34,650 nt of DNA, taken from a virus. Position 1 is the first letter of the stretch, and each line of letters begins with the position of its first letter. Location: IMG/VR virus record IMGVR_UViG_3300028031_000009, positions 1-34,650 of that record; one strand, written 5' to 3'. The notes under the pieces were generated by a model. The model saw only the letters and a list, made by a program, of their open reading frames with translations. It was not told where the DNA came from and ran no database searches. Shown piece after piece: positions 22,065-30,230 of this stretch. Both the position numbers and the translations under genes were made by a program.

Positions 22065-22519
22065 TATGCAGCAACACCAAAACCTTTAGGAATCACCGTC
22101 AACAACCAGCCAGAATTTAACGTCTGTCCGCTGTCATTCTCTATATAAAAGGTACAATCTTTAGAAATAGGAACAGCAGGATGACTAAGTGTCTGGGTTA
22201 TGTCTGTTGATAAAATAATAGACGCAATAAAAATATTAGTATAGGCTGCTGATGGGGCAGGTGCATCGTCAGTGACATTAATATTCATGTCTCGACGATA
22301 AACATTGATAGACTGCCCTGATACCGGAGCAGCCGCAAATGTCCCTTTAAATACTAAATCAGCTAATGTGTGCGAATCTCCAGCCGCTAGACCTTCGGTC
22401 AATGCTACATAACCTTGATTAACATCAGCTACCGTGCTGAACACAGTATCTGCTAATGATGCTCCACTGGTTGTGGCGTTGATTACAGACAGTTCTCTTG
22501 CTATATGTTCTCCTGACAT
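22064..22519 (-). CDS. Putative virion protein (151 aa)
   Basis: Linked to its neighbours by overlapping start and stop codons (TAATG). Ala/Thr/Ser-rich beta-like protein (GYVALTEGLAAGDSHTLADL, then VSGQSINVYRRDMNINV, then FYIENDSGQTLNSGW). Composition and position, among head-decoration and adhesin genes, suggest a structural component. Not recognised as a named family. Confidence 0.65.
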   Translation of the reverse strand: MSGEHIARELSVINATTSGASLADTVFSTVADVNQGYVALTEGLAAGDSHTLADLVFKGTFAAAPVSGQSINVYRRDMNINVTDDAPAPSAAYTNIFIASIILSTDITQTLSHPAVPISKDCTFYIENDSGQTLNSGWLLTVIPKGFGVAA

Positions 22520-23058
22520 TATTGCATCCTCGCTGCCTGTACGTCGCCATCTTTAACTTCTCCAGACCAATTGTTATCAGCCCAGGAAATTGCTGTATCT
22601 GCCATGCCTAAAATGTAATCTTTATCAGCAGTGTTTAACAATGCAATAGTGACCAACCCATCTAAAATGGATGTCAATGTGGCTAAATAAACGGGATTTT
22701 CAGTATCAAAACTATTAAATTTTTGCAATGCAAGTACTGCTTCGCGGGCATTAGTATCAGCACTATCAATGATAGGAATATATTTATGCGTAGCCGCTAA
22801 ATATTTTTCTATCTCTACAACGATAATCGGCTTCTTAACTGGAATATTCGGGGTATTCAGTTCAACACTCCGTGCAGTATCATCTGCTAATATAGCTATC
22901 GTAGGGTCAGCTAATTTTGTTTTTAGTACGCTATAATCTGGCATTTTTACAATCTCTTTATTATTTAAATCTATTGCTGCTTGCTGGTCGGACATTGTAG
23001 AGTATTTAGCCCCTGTAATTCTGTTTTTAATACCAGGTAATCCATTTTTATCTCGCAT
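22519..23058 (-). CDS. Putative virion-associated protein with start codon in a hairpin loop (179 aa)
   Basis: Helical protein (QQAAIDLNNKEIVKMPDYSVLKT with interruptions, then TLTSILDGLVTIALLNTADKD) of unknown function between capsid-related genes. Its codons 3-11 (DKNGLPGIK) form one arm of a perfect 27-bp inverted repeat, and ATG lies in the 13-base loop with no Shine-Dalgarno sequence. A second in-frame ATG (codon 22, MSDQQAA) is an alternative start outside the hairpin. Expression may be structure-dependent, or the inverted copy may be an artefact. Confidence 0.6.
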   Translation of the reverse strand: MRDKNGLPGIKNRITGAKYSTMSDQQAAIDLNNKEIVKMPDYSVLKTKLADPTIAILADDTARSVELNTPNIPVKKPIIVVEIEKYLAATHKYIPIIDSADTNAREAVLALQKFNSFDTENPVYLATLTSILDGLVTIALLNTADKDYILGMADTAISWADNNWSGEVKDGDVQAARMQ

Positions 23059-23091
23059 TTTGTTATAAAAATGGATTACCTGGTATTAAAA
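23025..23091. repeat. Perfect 27-bp inverted repeat, 13-base loop with start codon
   Basis: 23025-23051 and 23065-23091 are exact reverse complements (core ATACCAGGTAATCCAT / ATGGATTACCTGGTAT). The loop CTCGCATTTTGTT holds the CAT that is the minus-strand ATG of the 22519-23058 gene. The upstream arm appears to be an inverted copy of the gene's first codons. It is far longer and more perfect than a typical terminator, and no T tract follows on the minus strand. Confidence 0.93.
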
Positions 23092-23184
23092 TTTTTAACA
23101 GTTACTAAAATAAATGATATTTTTGTTGTTTATTCATAGTCTACATCACCTTTATAAATTGATCTCCCTGACCAATGGAGGTAC

Positions 23185-23568
23185 TTATGTAGAGGCCGTA
23201 TATGTCATTGATGTAGTTTTGATAGGTTCTGTAGCTACAATTACGACGCTTGTCAATTCTGCATCACCTCCTCCACCTATCGCTGTCACACTACCTCTGA
23301 ATAGTTCTGTATTGTCCCTATCCCTAACAATAACTATAGCTACAGTACCACCAGCTGAACTTGGATCGTCGGTTATTGTATTCGCTGTTGCAACTCCATT
23401 TACAGATGCACCAAATGCCGGATTAGCAAAAGCACCAACTGAAACCTCCACATCTCCTGCGGTGGCATAAACTAAATCACCATTCGCATCGGCTACACCA
23501 AGATCTATTTGGTCTACCACCCCATCTGATATACTATTTCTGACTGCGGTTGTGTGTGTTAATGCCAT
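23185..23568 (-). CDS. Conserved phage structural protein (127 aa)
   Basis: MALTHTTAVRNSISDGVVDQI and later NPAFGASVNGVATANTITDD, then VRDRDNTELFRGSVT. This matches a common phage protein of the head region whose members start with THTTAVRN-ISDAVVD. Known from memory as a hypothetical or decoration-type protein. The ribosome site is AGGGG. The 127-base gap after it leads to the hairpin-start gene. Confidence 0.75.
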   Translation of the reverse strand: MALTHTTAVRNSISDGVVDQIDLGVADANGDLVYATAGDVEVSVGAFANPAFGASVNGVATANTITDDPSSAGGTVAIVIVRDRDNTELFRGSVTAIGGGGDAELTSVVIVATEPIKTTSMTYTAST

Positions 23569-23569
23569 T

Positions 23570-23893
23570 TTATCTAACCCCTAAATTATTTGAATTTTCA
23601 ACATTCAATGAAATTAGACTGCCAGGAATATACTCAGCTTTTCCAGCTGCAACCCACGAGTCTACGACAGGCTTAAAATCATCATTTATGTGATAGCTTG
23701 TTGATCCTTGTTCTATCTTTTCACCAAAGAATTCTAAATCTTCGTTAGCCTTAAATAGTTCTGCTGTTTCCCACCTAGTGACCATATCTTGCAATTTAGT
23801 ATTCCCTTCTCGCACAGTATACAACATTCCTGCGACATATTGGGAACCAGAAAATTCCTTACTTTTAAAGTTTATTAATGCTTTAAATCTCAT
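23570..23893 (-). CDS. Small head-region protein (107 aa)
   Basis: MRFKALINFKSKEFSGSQYV, GMLYTVREGN, then TRWETAELFKANEDLEFFGE and SWVAAGKAEYIPG. A mixed alpha/beta protein between capsid-decoration genes. AGAGG ribosome site. Role unknown; probably a virion or assembly component by position. Confidence 0.68.
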   Translation of the reverse strand: MRFKALINFKSKEFSGSQYVAGMLYTVREGNTKLQDMVTRWETAELFKANEDLEFFGEKIEQGSTSYHINDDFKPVVDSWVAAGKAEYIPGSLISLNVENSNNLGVR

Positions 23894-23905
23894 TTTTATT
23901 TACCT

Positions 23906-24277
23906 CTATACATCGATTATCGTAACACCCTGAAAAACCTGGACTTTATCATTAAAATTCTTAATAGACGGGGCAAGTGTTAGAACATCCGGTGGGGATG
24001 TCCCAGGCACAACTCTTTGAACATCCCAAACATATTTTCCAGGCGGTATGAGCTTACTAATATCAGACTCAAGTTGTACAAATGCTATCCCATTGGATAC
24101 CTGATCTAAAGCATGACTGCCGGCTACACTGAACGCCTGAGCGATTATATTTGTGTCTCCTAATTCTACTCTCAATGTTAACCAATGTTTATACCCAGTA
24201 ATATCTACACCCGTACCATAGTCTATCTTAACCCTTTTAGTATCACCTTGCCTGAAATCTTCTAATTCTTTTGCCAT
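23906..24277 (-). CDS. Phage structural protein, beta-sandwich-like (123 aa)
   Basis: LEDFRQGDTKRVKIDYGTG and DITGYKHWLTLRVELGDTN, then IPPGKYVWDVQRVVPG. This recalls the small beta domains found in phage virion and baseplate proteins (FRGDT, then I-G, then GTY-YDIQ). The start has no Shine-Dalgarno sequence, and a stable hairpin ends seven bases before it. Role inferred as structural. Confidence 0.68.
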   Translation of the reverse strand: MAKELEDFRQGDTKRVKIDYGTGVDITGYKHWLTLRVELGDTNIIAQAFSVAGSHALDQVSNGIAFVQLESDISKLIPPGKYVWDVQRVVPGTSPPDVLTLAPSIKNFNDKVQVFQGVTIIDV

Positions 24278-24284
24278 AATATAA

Positions 24285-24312
24285 ACAAATGGCTTATAGA
24301 TAAGCCGTTTGT
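24285..24312 (-). repeat. 13-bp hairpin just before the 23906-24277 start
   Basis: ACAAATGGCTTAT (24285-24297) pairs with ATAAGCCGTTTGT (24300-24312) with one T-G mismatch and almost no loop. On the minus strand it lies downstream of the 24342-24542 gene and seven bases upstream of the next ATG. Could be a weak terminator, an RNA-processing site or a translation control element. Confidence 0.7.
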
Positions 24313-24341
24313 ATCCTTCTAATTAGTTAATATTTGTTTTA

Positions 24342-24542
24342 TTATTCTAATTCGTCTAAGTCAGACTCAGAACTTGGTTCGTCTTCATCGTCATAGATAA
24401 TAGCAACTTCAAGATCACTTGTGAATACCAAGGCCAATGGTTCCGGCAAATTATACACCTGGTTTTCTTTGTATTCAATGACCGAGATCCCATCTGGGGA
24501 ACCGGTCTGGTCTTCCAGCATCTTAACTGTAATAATTTTCAT
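24342..24542 (-). CDS. Small acidic protein (66 aa)
   Basis: MKIITVKMLEDQTGSPDGIS, then a strongly acidic tail (YDDEDEPSSESDLDELE). The pattern of a short beta start plus NQVYNLPEPLALVF is like small phage proteins of the head region that relate to growth of gene products at the connector. Function unknown. AGGG ribosome site. Confidence 0.68.
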   Translation of the reverse strand: MKIITVKMLEDQTGSPDGISVIEYKENQVYNLPEPLALVFTSDLEVAIIYDDEDEPSSESDLDELE

Positions 24543-24572
24543 AATTCACCCTTTGTAAAATTAATGCAACGA

Positions 24573-24962
24573 TTAAGCAGCTACATGTCTCAACGGACCA
24601 AGAACCCCTACTACGGATAGAACAGATGCGGCAACTGCTACAGTCGTGACGACGCGTGAATATCTGGCACGCGGATTGGGGATATGCAATTCAGCATTAC
24701 CAGCCGCAACAATTTGAACAATACTATCATCATTACCCGCTTCGTCTAGAGCAGGATAATCAGTCCATGTTATCGCATCATCTGAATATTGTGTTTTTGC
24801 ATCAATTGTTGCAGATGCACCTACTGTACCAATAGATAATAAAAACGAAACCGAACTTGCTTTCGCATGGTCAACAGAAATTCCATTCACAGAGCCAATC
24901 GCTTGTGAAGCAGCGGCATGTGACTCAATTAAATCATAATTACTTTTTACATCTTTTCTCAT
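24573..24962 (-). CDS. Putative capsid-associated / decoration protein (129 aa)
   Basis: Directly downstream of the major capsid gene, separated by a terminator-like hairpin. Beta-rich with ASSVSFLLSIGTVGASATID, QYSDDAITWTDYPAL, then NPRARYSRVVTTVAVAASV. This layout is typical of small phage proteins placed next to the capsid gene and often supposed to decorate heads. Good GGAG ribosome site. Confidence 0.7.
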   Translation of the reverse strand: MRKDVKSNYDLIESHAAASQAIGSVNGISVDHAKASSVSFLLSIGTVGASATIDAKTQYSDDAITWTDYPALDEAGNDDSIVQIVAAGNAELHIPNPRARYSRVVTTVAVAASVLSVVGVLGPLRHVAA

Positions 24963-24990
24963 CTTATAACTCCAAAATAAACCAATTCTT

Positions 24991-25015
24991 AAAAATGCAG
25001 GGATGTTATCCCTGC
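24991..25015 (-). terminator. Intrinsic terminator after the capsid gene
   Basis: On the minus strand GCAGGGAT-AAC-ATCCCTGC is followed by ATTTTTAAG. Eight perfect pairs, a three-base loop and a short T tract. It lies 22 bases after the capsid stop. Partial termination here would keep capsid protein in excess over the distal genes. A second small hairpin (25025-25044, CTACTTA/TAAGTAG) overlaps the capsid stop. Confidence 0.75.
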
Positions 25016-25036
25016 TTTAGTCAGCTACTTAGCTTG

Positions 25037-26245
25037 TTAAGTAGAAACTTTCATCAATACGAAGGCCTCAGGAAGCGTAACTTGACCACCAACACGTTTC
25101 TTGATTAAGAAACCGGTTTGGTCGTACTCGGCATATTTTTCAACTAATCGCTGAACTGTGACACCGGCTCTGTCACGAATTTTATATCCTTTGCGGAAGT
25201 CACCCAAAATAATTGGAAATGAATTAGCAGCAACGTCTGGTAATCCTTCAGGGTTAACAAGAGGTCGACCCAGTAATGTAGATGGATTACCAGGCTGAAC
25301 AGGAGGCTGCCATAAATATTGACCTTGACTATCTTTAAATTGACGGACAACCCCTTCAGTTGTACTATTCATAGCCCAGGTTGAATTCCGACGGTACATT
25401 TTTTTGATACTTTGCAACATATTGATGAGAGCATCAACACCATTGTTAGAACCATCTGACAACGCCCCTGCAACACCCGACGCCTTAAAATTAGCTTGTA
25501 CACGGTCATCCGAAATAATTCCTTGAGGCATTTTATCACCTGCTGCCGATGCAAAAGCATCATCTTCAGTCTCAGCAATAGCCATCGAGAACATGTCACG
25601 TAGCTCAGCCCACACATCAGCAGCGGAATCGTCCAAGGTATTGTTGGCAATTAAAGTTAGCGCTTTAAGATCAAAAATTTCGAGACGTTCACCACCTGCT
25701 TGCAAATCTTGTGGTAAAATTGCAAGATTGCGAGTTCCCCATGATACAACAGGTTTGGAAATCGCAGCCATTTGAACTACGTCCCTACCCGTTGAAGCAA
25801 CATTACAAATTGCTCTTAACTCAGCTTCATTATAAGCTTGAGTAATAATTTCAGTTTCAAAAGTTGATGGAACTAAAAAACCCCCGTCTTTATCCGATGA
25901 ACTAGACAGTGCTCGAATTTCATTTTCATCCATCGCGGCTCGACCGGTTTCGCCAAAGCCATAACGTATAAATTTATCAAATGCTGATTTGCGGGTCTGC
26001 AGTTCAGGGCTGTCAGCTTCATCACTTCCAGAACCCACAGAGGGGCGCTGTCCTGCAATAACCAAAGCATCATACTTACCACGCAGCTCAGTTAGGTCTG
26101 TATTGATTTTTTCAATAGTTTCCAAAGTCATTTTGTCAGCTGAGCCTGTCTTTCTAACTTCTTCAATTTTCACATCAACTGTTTTTGTCAATGCTTCATG
26201 CGCTTGTCGCATCTCATTGAACAATTTTTTTAATTCTTCATTCAT
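25037..26245 (-). CDS. Major capsid protein, HK97 fold (402 aa)
   Basis: Forms the icosahedral head. Residues about 1-75 are a charged helical delta domain (ELKKLFNEMRQAHEALTKTV and on) expected to be removed by the upstream protease. The mature part starts near RKSAFDKFIRYG. Typical segments follow: KDGGFLVPSTFETEII, then VSWGTRNL, LADLR-type WAELRDMFSMAIAETEDDAF, MPQGIISD, then RQFKDSQGQYLW and PGNPSTLLGRPLVNPEGLPD, ending GYKIRDRAGVTVQRL. The start overlaps the protease stop region (26245). GGAG ribosome site. Confidence 0.96.
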   Translation of the reverse strand: MNEELKKLFNEMRQAHEALTKTVDVKIEEVRKTGSADKMTLETIEKINTDLTELRGKYDALVIAGQRPSVGSGSDEADSPELQTRKSAFDKFIRYGFGETGRAAMDENEIRALSSSSDKDGGFLVPSTFETEIITQAYNEAELRAICNVASTGRDVVQMAAISKPVVSWGTRNLAILPQDLQAGGERLEIFDLKALTLIANNTLDDSAADVWAELRDMFSMAIAETEDDAFASAAGDKMPQGIISDDRVQANFKASGVAGALSDGSNNGVDALINMLQSIKKMYRRNSTWAMNSTTEGVVRQFKDSQGQYLWQPPVQPGNPSTLLGRPLVNPEGLPDVAANSFPIILGDFRKGYKIRDRAGVTVQRLVEKYAEYDQTGFLIKKRVGGQVTLPEAFVLMKVST

Positions 26246-27306
26246 TACTTTTCTCCAACCTTGCTAAAAAATTCTGTTAAACCTCTAATTTCAGATTCCA
26301 GCGTTGGCTCAGACTGTGATTCAATCACGGGTTCAAGTAATGCCCTTATCCTCGTTTTTTCTGAGTTCGTTAATGAACCCCTTAACTCTGAACAAAGTGT
26401 TTCAACGGCTTTGTTTCGTTGCTCTCTATGTGCAAGCTGAACGTCATTAGATAATGTAGTAAGCTTGCTACGGTTATCTATCAATTCACCTTGTTTAAGT
26501 TTCTGTAGTTCCCCTACTGTAAATTCGCTGCTGCCAGCAATATCCAAAATACTTTTTCTTGTTTCTAATAAATGTTTTGAAAACGTATTTGAAAGGTCGT
26601 TGTCAAAAGGGGAGGACCTAAATTCAGACCCTTGAACCCAGTATCTTGCAATCCAACGTTGGGCATAATCTAAATAAGCAGCGTGGAAGTCAGCCAATCC
26701 AGAGTCTAATTTAGGTATCACATTTTCAGAAGTTGTATCGGAAGCCCACCAAATATCAGATAATGTCGACTGAAGCGCTCTTTTTAAAATCCAAGCTTCT
26801 TCGTCTAGTCCTTCATCATTCAAGCTCTCTGTAAAATCCTGTGATCTAACGTCTGTGATTAAAGCTTCATCATTAGCTGGAAAAGTATTAGGACCAAATT
26901 CATATAGCATTACCTCTTTTATCTGGCGCACACCATTTACAAATCCTTCTTTAATGGTACGAAATCCAAAGGATAGACCATCTAGTGTTCCATCCTTCAT
27001 GAATTCATAGGCTTCTTTTGCCTTTTCAACGTCTAGATTCAACTTACCACGCCCAAAAACACCATGATCATCTTCCCTTAATTCAATGCTTGACCCGATT
27101 AAGTGTTCATGATCGAACAGGATTTTGACCTTATTACCTCGCTCTTGAATAGTTTTTTTGAACGATCCACGAGTAAATGTCGAGTTATAATCATCTACAG
27201 TATCCCATACTGTCAAATAACCTTCAAATGTGCCATCTTCATCGACTGATCTAAGTTCACCGATAGACCGTATTTCTCTTTTTTGGTCAGATTCTCTTAT
27301 TTCCAT
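26245..27306 (-). CDS. HK97-type prohead protease (U35) with C-terminal extension (353 aa)
   Basis: Matures the capsid. Residues about 15-160 form the serine protease domain: GTFEGYLTVWDTVDDYNSTF, FDHEH (His66/His68) and DGLSFGF (Ser112), then LYEFGPNTFPANDEA. Residues 170-353 are helical and charged, longer than a bare protease, perhaps a scaffold-like part cut off in assembly. It lies directly before the capsid gene as in HK97. The start is ATG at 27306 with GGTGGA upstream. Confidence 0.93.
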   Translation of the reverse strand: MEIRESDQKREIRSIGELRSVDEDGTFEGYLTVWDTVDDYNSTFTRGSFKKTIQERGNKVKILFDHEHLIGSSIELREDDHGVFGRGKLNLDVEKAKEAYEFMKDGTLDGLSFGFRTIKEGFVNGVRQIKEVMLYEFGPNTFPANDEALITDVRSQDFTESLNDEGLDEEAWILKRALQSTLSDIWWASDTTSENVIPKLDSGLADFHAAYLDYAQRWIARYWVQGSEFRSSPFDNDLSNTFSKHLLETRKSILDIAGSSEFTVGELQKLKQGELIDNRSKLTTLSNDVQLAHREQRNKAVETLCSELRGSLTNSEKTRIRALLEPVIESQSEPTLESEIRGLTEFFSKVGEK

Positions 27307-27350
27307 CTCATTTCCACCATATTACTAGGTAAGTCATTAATTTTTATATA

Positions 27351-27379
27351 ACTATACTATAACTTCCTTATAAAGTAAA
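27351..27379 (-). promoter_or_regulatory. Possible promoter of the protease-capsid operon
   Basis: On the minus strand TTTACT (27374-27379), a 17-bp spacer and TATAGT (27351-27356), about 45 bases before the protease ATG. The + strand island at 27647-28296 separates this operon from the portal, so a separate promoter here makes sense. The direct repeat CCTTATAAA at about 27365 and 27427 flanks it. Confidence 0.5.
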
Positions 27380-27442
27380 GTGAGATACGGTAGGTTAAGC
27401 AAATTATTTAATTTAATTTTACTTTACCTTATAAATCAATAG

Positions 27443-27470
27443 CTTACAACAACTAACCAGGTTGTGTAAG
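27443..27470. repeat. Hairpin in the divergent control region
   Basis: CTTAC(A)ACAAC and GTTGTGTAAG pair with one bulged A around TAACCAG. It sits in the middle of the 340-base gene-free gap (27307-27646) that holds the divergent promoters. Could be an operator. The rest of the gap is AT-rich with nothing else recognised. Confidence 0.45.
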
Positions 27471-27567
27471 AGTTTAAAATAACAACATTTTTATTTTTAG
27501 CGGCAAATTTAATATACAACAATGTGTAAAAGGGTTAACGTTTTTTAATTATTGAATAAAATAAAGG

Positions 27568-27596
27568 TGTACTTTTATAAAAAAAGGGCATATAAT
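27568..27596 (+). promoter_or_regulatory. Early-type promoter of the small-gene island
   Basis: TGTACT (27568-27573), a 17-bp spacer, TATAAT (27591-27596). It shares TGTACTTTTAT and TATAATTA with the promoter at 1806, so both probably use the same polymerase and timing. It points at the three small + genes inside the late operon. Confidence 0.7.
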
Positions 27597-27646
27597 TAAC
27601 TCAACGTCAATGAAAAAAACACAAACTTAACTAACTGGAGAATAAA

Positions 27647-27883
27647 ATGAAACATACAATTATCGTAAAAGTTGATGTTTGGGGGTTTGAATATGAGTGT
27701 CAAGTCACAGTGGTAGAAGATCACTATGTTAGCGCAACATGTAAAGGGGATAAAATAGCAAAAGGATCACCTACACATCACTGTATATGCAAATCATTAG
27801 GGCTTAAAATAGAGAACCTAACTAAAGAGGAACACCAAAAAGCAGAAAAAAGAAGAACTGAAGTAACTAATGAAGGTATCTAG
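27647..27883 (+). CDS. Small hypothetical protein, island gene 1 (78 aa)
   Basis: Starts in the leader CTGGAGAATAAAATG, and its first 19 transcribed bases around ATG (ATAAAATGAAACATACAAT) are identical to those of the next gene. The protein has VDVWGFEYECQVTVVEDHYV, then THHCICKSLGLKI and a charged helical end. The Cys/His cluster (HHCIC) may bind metal. It is antisense to the late transcript, likely early-expressed. Function unknown. Confidence 0.65.
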   Translation: MKHTIIVKVDVWGFEYECQVTVVEDHYVSATCKGDKIAKGSPTHHCICKSLGLKIENLTKEEHQKAEKRRTEVTNEGI

Positions 27884-27900
27884 GCCATTGAGATAATAAA

Positions 27901-28053
27901 ATGAAACATACAATACAAACTCTTACAAATAAAAACCTCGCTGAACTAGTCAGGATTTTTAATAATATTAATGGTGTTTCAAAAGTCATTAACTTTAAAA
28001 CGGAAATAGTAGCAAAAATATCTATATTGGAAGCACAAAGAAGAGATAATTGA
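27901..28053 (+). CDS. Small helical protein, island gene 2 (50 aa)
   Basis: MKHTIQTLTNKNLAELVRIF, then NGVSKVINFKTEIVAKISIL. This resembles a small motif recurrent in phage and plasmid proteins (NLTELVRLYN, then G-KPVKKFKTK-DAI-RI) which I know as a short helical, possibly nucleic-acid-binding element. ATG at 27901 has GAGATAA upstream. Shares the 5' end of island gene 1. Confidence 0.6.
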   Translation: MKHTIQTLTNKNLAELVRIFNNINGVSKVINFKTEIVAKISILEAQRRDN

Positions 28054-28095
28054 ACAATTTAACAAACTTAATAAATTAACCAATTGGAGAATAAA

Positions 28096-28296
28096 ATGGT
28101 CAACTTAACTTTAGAAAATTTAGCTCAATATACAACCAATCAATATGTAATACTCCACTTAACAAAAAGACTAAATGAAGGGGTTAATTTATCAGCTATG
28201 GCTCCTGGAAGTACAATAACACATGAAATCCAATATTGTGCGTGTTTAGATCGTGGCTTCGTAGCAGTTAAAACTAATCCCAAACAATTTAACTAG
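28096..28296 (+). CDS. Small hypothetical protein, island gene 3 (66 aa)
   Basis: ATG at 28096 after TTGGAGAATAAA; an upstream TTG (28084) is less likely because it would lie in the ribosome site. Contains NLAQYTTNQYVILHLTKRLNE and CACLDRGFVAVKT. The leader repeats that of island gene 1 (ACAAACTTAA, then AACTGGAGAATAAAATG). The stop overlaps the portal stop on the other strand through CTAG (28293-28296). Function unknown. Confidence 0.62.
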   Translation: MVNLTLENLAQYTTNQYVILHLTKRLNEGVNLSAMAPGSTITHEIQYCACLDRGFVAVKTNPKQFN

Positions 28297-30230
28297 ACAC
28301 TAAAGGTCATTGAGCAGCGACAATTAATCCTATCAGAAGCTGAAGCTTGTTGATCTAAAGGGTATCTGGGGCTAGAATTACCGAATTTAGTACTAAACCG
28401 ATCATTTATCCCAACAATTTCACCATCCCTTTGTTGATGTTCTTCCCTTACTTCAAAATCAGCGTCGCGCCACACTTTTTTAGTTGCTCCTGCTGCCATA
28501 GCCCCTGATAATTGTCCTATACTTTGAGCTGTACCCGCAACAGTTCGGGCTATACGTAACGCCCTTTCAGGAGAAAATGTACCGCTGTCTAGTATCGCTT
28601 GCTGCACTTCCATAATCGATTTACCCTCAACCTCAGCATCTATGACAGCTTCTAAAATTAAAGCTATGGTGGACTTATTAATAAGAGATAGCTCATTTAG
28701 AATAACCCTTTCAACTTGTAAAAATGAATCTATGTTAGCTTCAACTATAGGGTCCATGGCCCTAGTTTCAAAATTTATGTCTAAACCACGTTTGTCAACT
28801 ATAACGGATCCTGCAAAAGTAATAGCAGTTTTTTTATAAAGAGTAGTCAAAGCTTCCTCCATCAATGCAGAATTTGTTGCAAGAGCCCCACTAGTATCCG
28901 ACGACTCATCAAGAGCCTTAAATACTGCTACTCTTTGCTCATCAAGTGCTTTTTTAAAAATCTTAGAGGCAGTGGTAGCTTTTTTTTCTTTAAGAATTAT
29001 CAAGTCTTGCACGTTTCGTTTATCTAACTTTTTTAGCATCAAGTCTGAGACCCCTCTATTTTGCAAAGGGGTCTGAATTTGTTGAGGCTTAATTGATTTA
29101 TCCCAGCCCTCATACTCAGGCACACCTAACGTAAACATTTCATTCAGCTGTTCCATTGGCACTCCCATATCGGAATAAATTTTAGCCACTTCAGCTTTTT
29201 CTTTAAGATCTTTTCTTAAAGCTGGCACATCTTTTAGATCGTAGGTGATTGAAAGTCCATCACCTAACTGACTAACCAACGCTTTGTTAAGTGTATTTTT
29301 CATGTCCTCTAAAATAGGTATAAGTGTGGTCTCCCAAAATACAACGCGAGCCGTATTAAAATTATTGTATGTGGTAGCTTCTTGCACTCCAGCCAGTTGA
29401 GGAGGAACGCCAAATATAATAAATATTTCCTCTCTATTGAATTTACGAGAATTAAGAAAATCCATCTCAACCGGTGATAAACTTAATTGTTGATACTTTG
29501 CGTTACTCCCTATAATACCTATTTCACGTTTTCCGCTAAAAAGTTCTTTTATTTTCTGTTTGTATACATCGAAAACGCCTTCTTGTAATGCTTCTGCAAA
29601 CGTAAATACCCCATCTAGTACGCCTCTATTTTGCATGGCTGATTTATTCCAGGCCAGTTGGTCAGTATCAATATCTACTGCTTTTGCTGCTACTTGTAAA
29701 GGACCTATACCTAGAGTAGGGTCAGACGGATCCAAAAATTTAAAAGGTATAATGTTATCTACCGTAAATTCAGGCGAAACCTTACGCACGCCGTTGGCAT
29801 CTATAACTTCGTATTTATCAATAAGTTTATCCATTTCTTTACTTGGCACCGGAAATATTCTATCAGGCGAGATAGGCCAGAGTTCCTTTGTTATACCATC
29901 CACAAAAATCTGTTTAACGTACGCCATGCCTGATAATTGTTGCCACGCCGCTATAAGCTCAAAAAAGTCCTGTCTACTAAAAAAAGGATTTGGGTTTTTA
30001 AGTAACAAAGAAAGAGGATGCCCCTCAACAACTTCACCGTCTTTATCTACTACAATCCATGGTACTGTTGAAAGGTTTTTTGATATAAGAGACACAGCTT
30101 TATATACCCACCCTGAAACTTTGTACCCACTTTTCACAGCGTTAAAAACAGTCCAATCTGACCATTTAGCAAAAGGTGTTCTCAGCGTGTTTATAACAGA
30201 ACTCGCCATATTTCTCTTTTCATATTTCAT
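28293..30230 (-). CDS. Portal protein fused to a MuF-like domain (645 aa)
   Basis: The dodecameric portal through which DNA enters. Residues about 30-400 are HK97-type portal (VYKAVSLISKNLSTVPWIVV, HPLSLLLKNPNP, AWQQLSGMAYV, LWPISPDRI, RKFNREEIFIIFGVPPQL, then ATTYNNFNTARVVFWETTLIP). Residues about 400-560 are a helical linker. Residues about 560-645 look like a MuF/SPP1 gp7-type minor head domain: RIARTVAGTAQSIGQLSGA, KKVWRDADFEVREEHQQRDG, and INCRCSMTF at the very end. The fusion joins two often separate genes. It overlaps the upstream small gene by 11 bases. Confidence 0.93.
   Translation of the reverse strand: MKYEKRNMASSVINTLRTPFAKWSDWTVFNAVKSGYKVSGWVYKAVSLISKNLSTVPWIVVDKDGEVVEGHPLSLLLKNPNPFFSRQDFFELIAAWQQLSGMAYVKQIFVDGITKELWPISPDRIFPVPSKEMDKLIDKYEVIDANGVRKVSPEFTVDNIIPFKFLDPSDPTLGIGPLQVAAKAVDIDTDQLAWNKSAMQNRGVLDGVFTFAEALQEGVFDVYKQKIKELFSGKREIGIIGSNAKYQQLSLSPVEMDFLNSRKFNREEIFIIFGVPPQLAGVQEATTYNNFNTARVVFWETTLIPILEDMKNTLNKALVSQLGDGLSITYDLKDVPALRKDLKEKAEVAKIYSDMGVPMEQLNEMFTLGVPEYEGWDKSIKPQQIQTPLQNRGVSDLMLKKLDKRNVQDLIILKEKKATTASKIFKKALDEQRVAVFKALDESSDTSGALATNSALMEEALTTLYKKTAITFAGSVIVDKRGLDINFETRAMDPIVEANIDSFLQVERVILNELSLINKSTIALILEAVIDAEVEGKSIMEVQQAILDSGTFSPERALRIARTVAGTAQSIGQLSGAMAAGATKKVWRDADFEVREEHQQRDGEIVGINDRFSTKFGNSSPRYPLDQQASASDRINCRCSMTFSV

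Noticed and set aside
25144-26267. Several frames on both strands overlapping the capsid gene
   Set aside because: Shadows of the strongly supported capsid frame.
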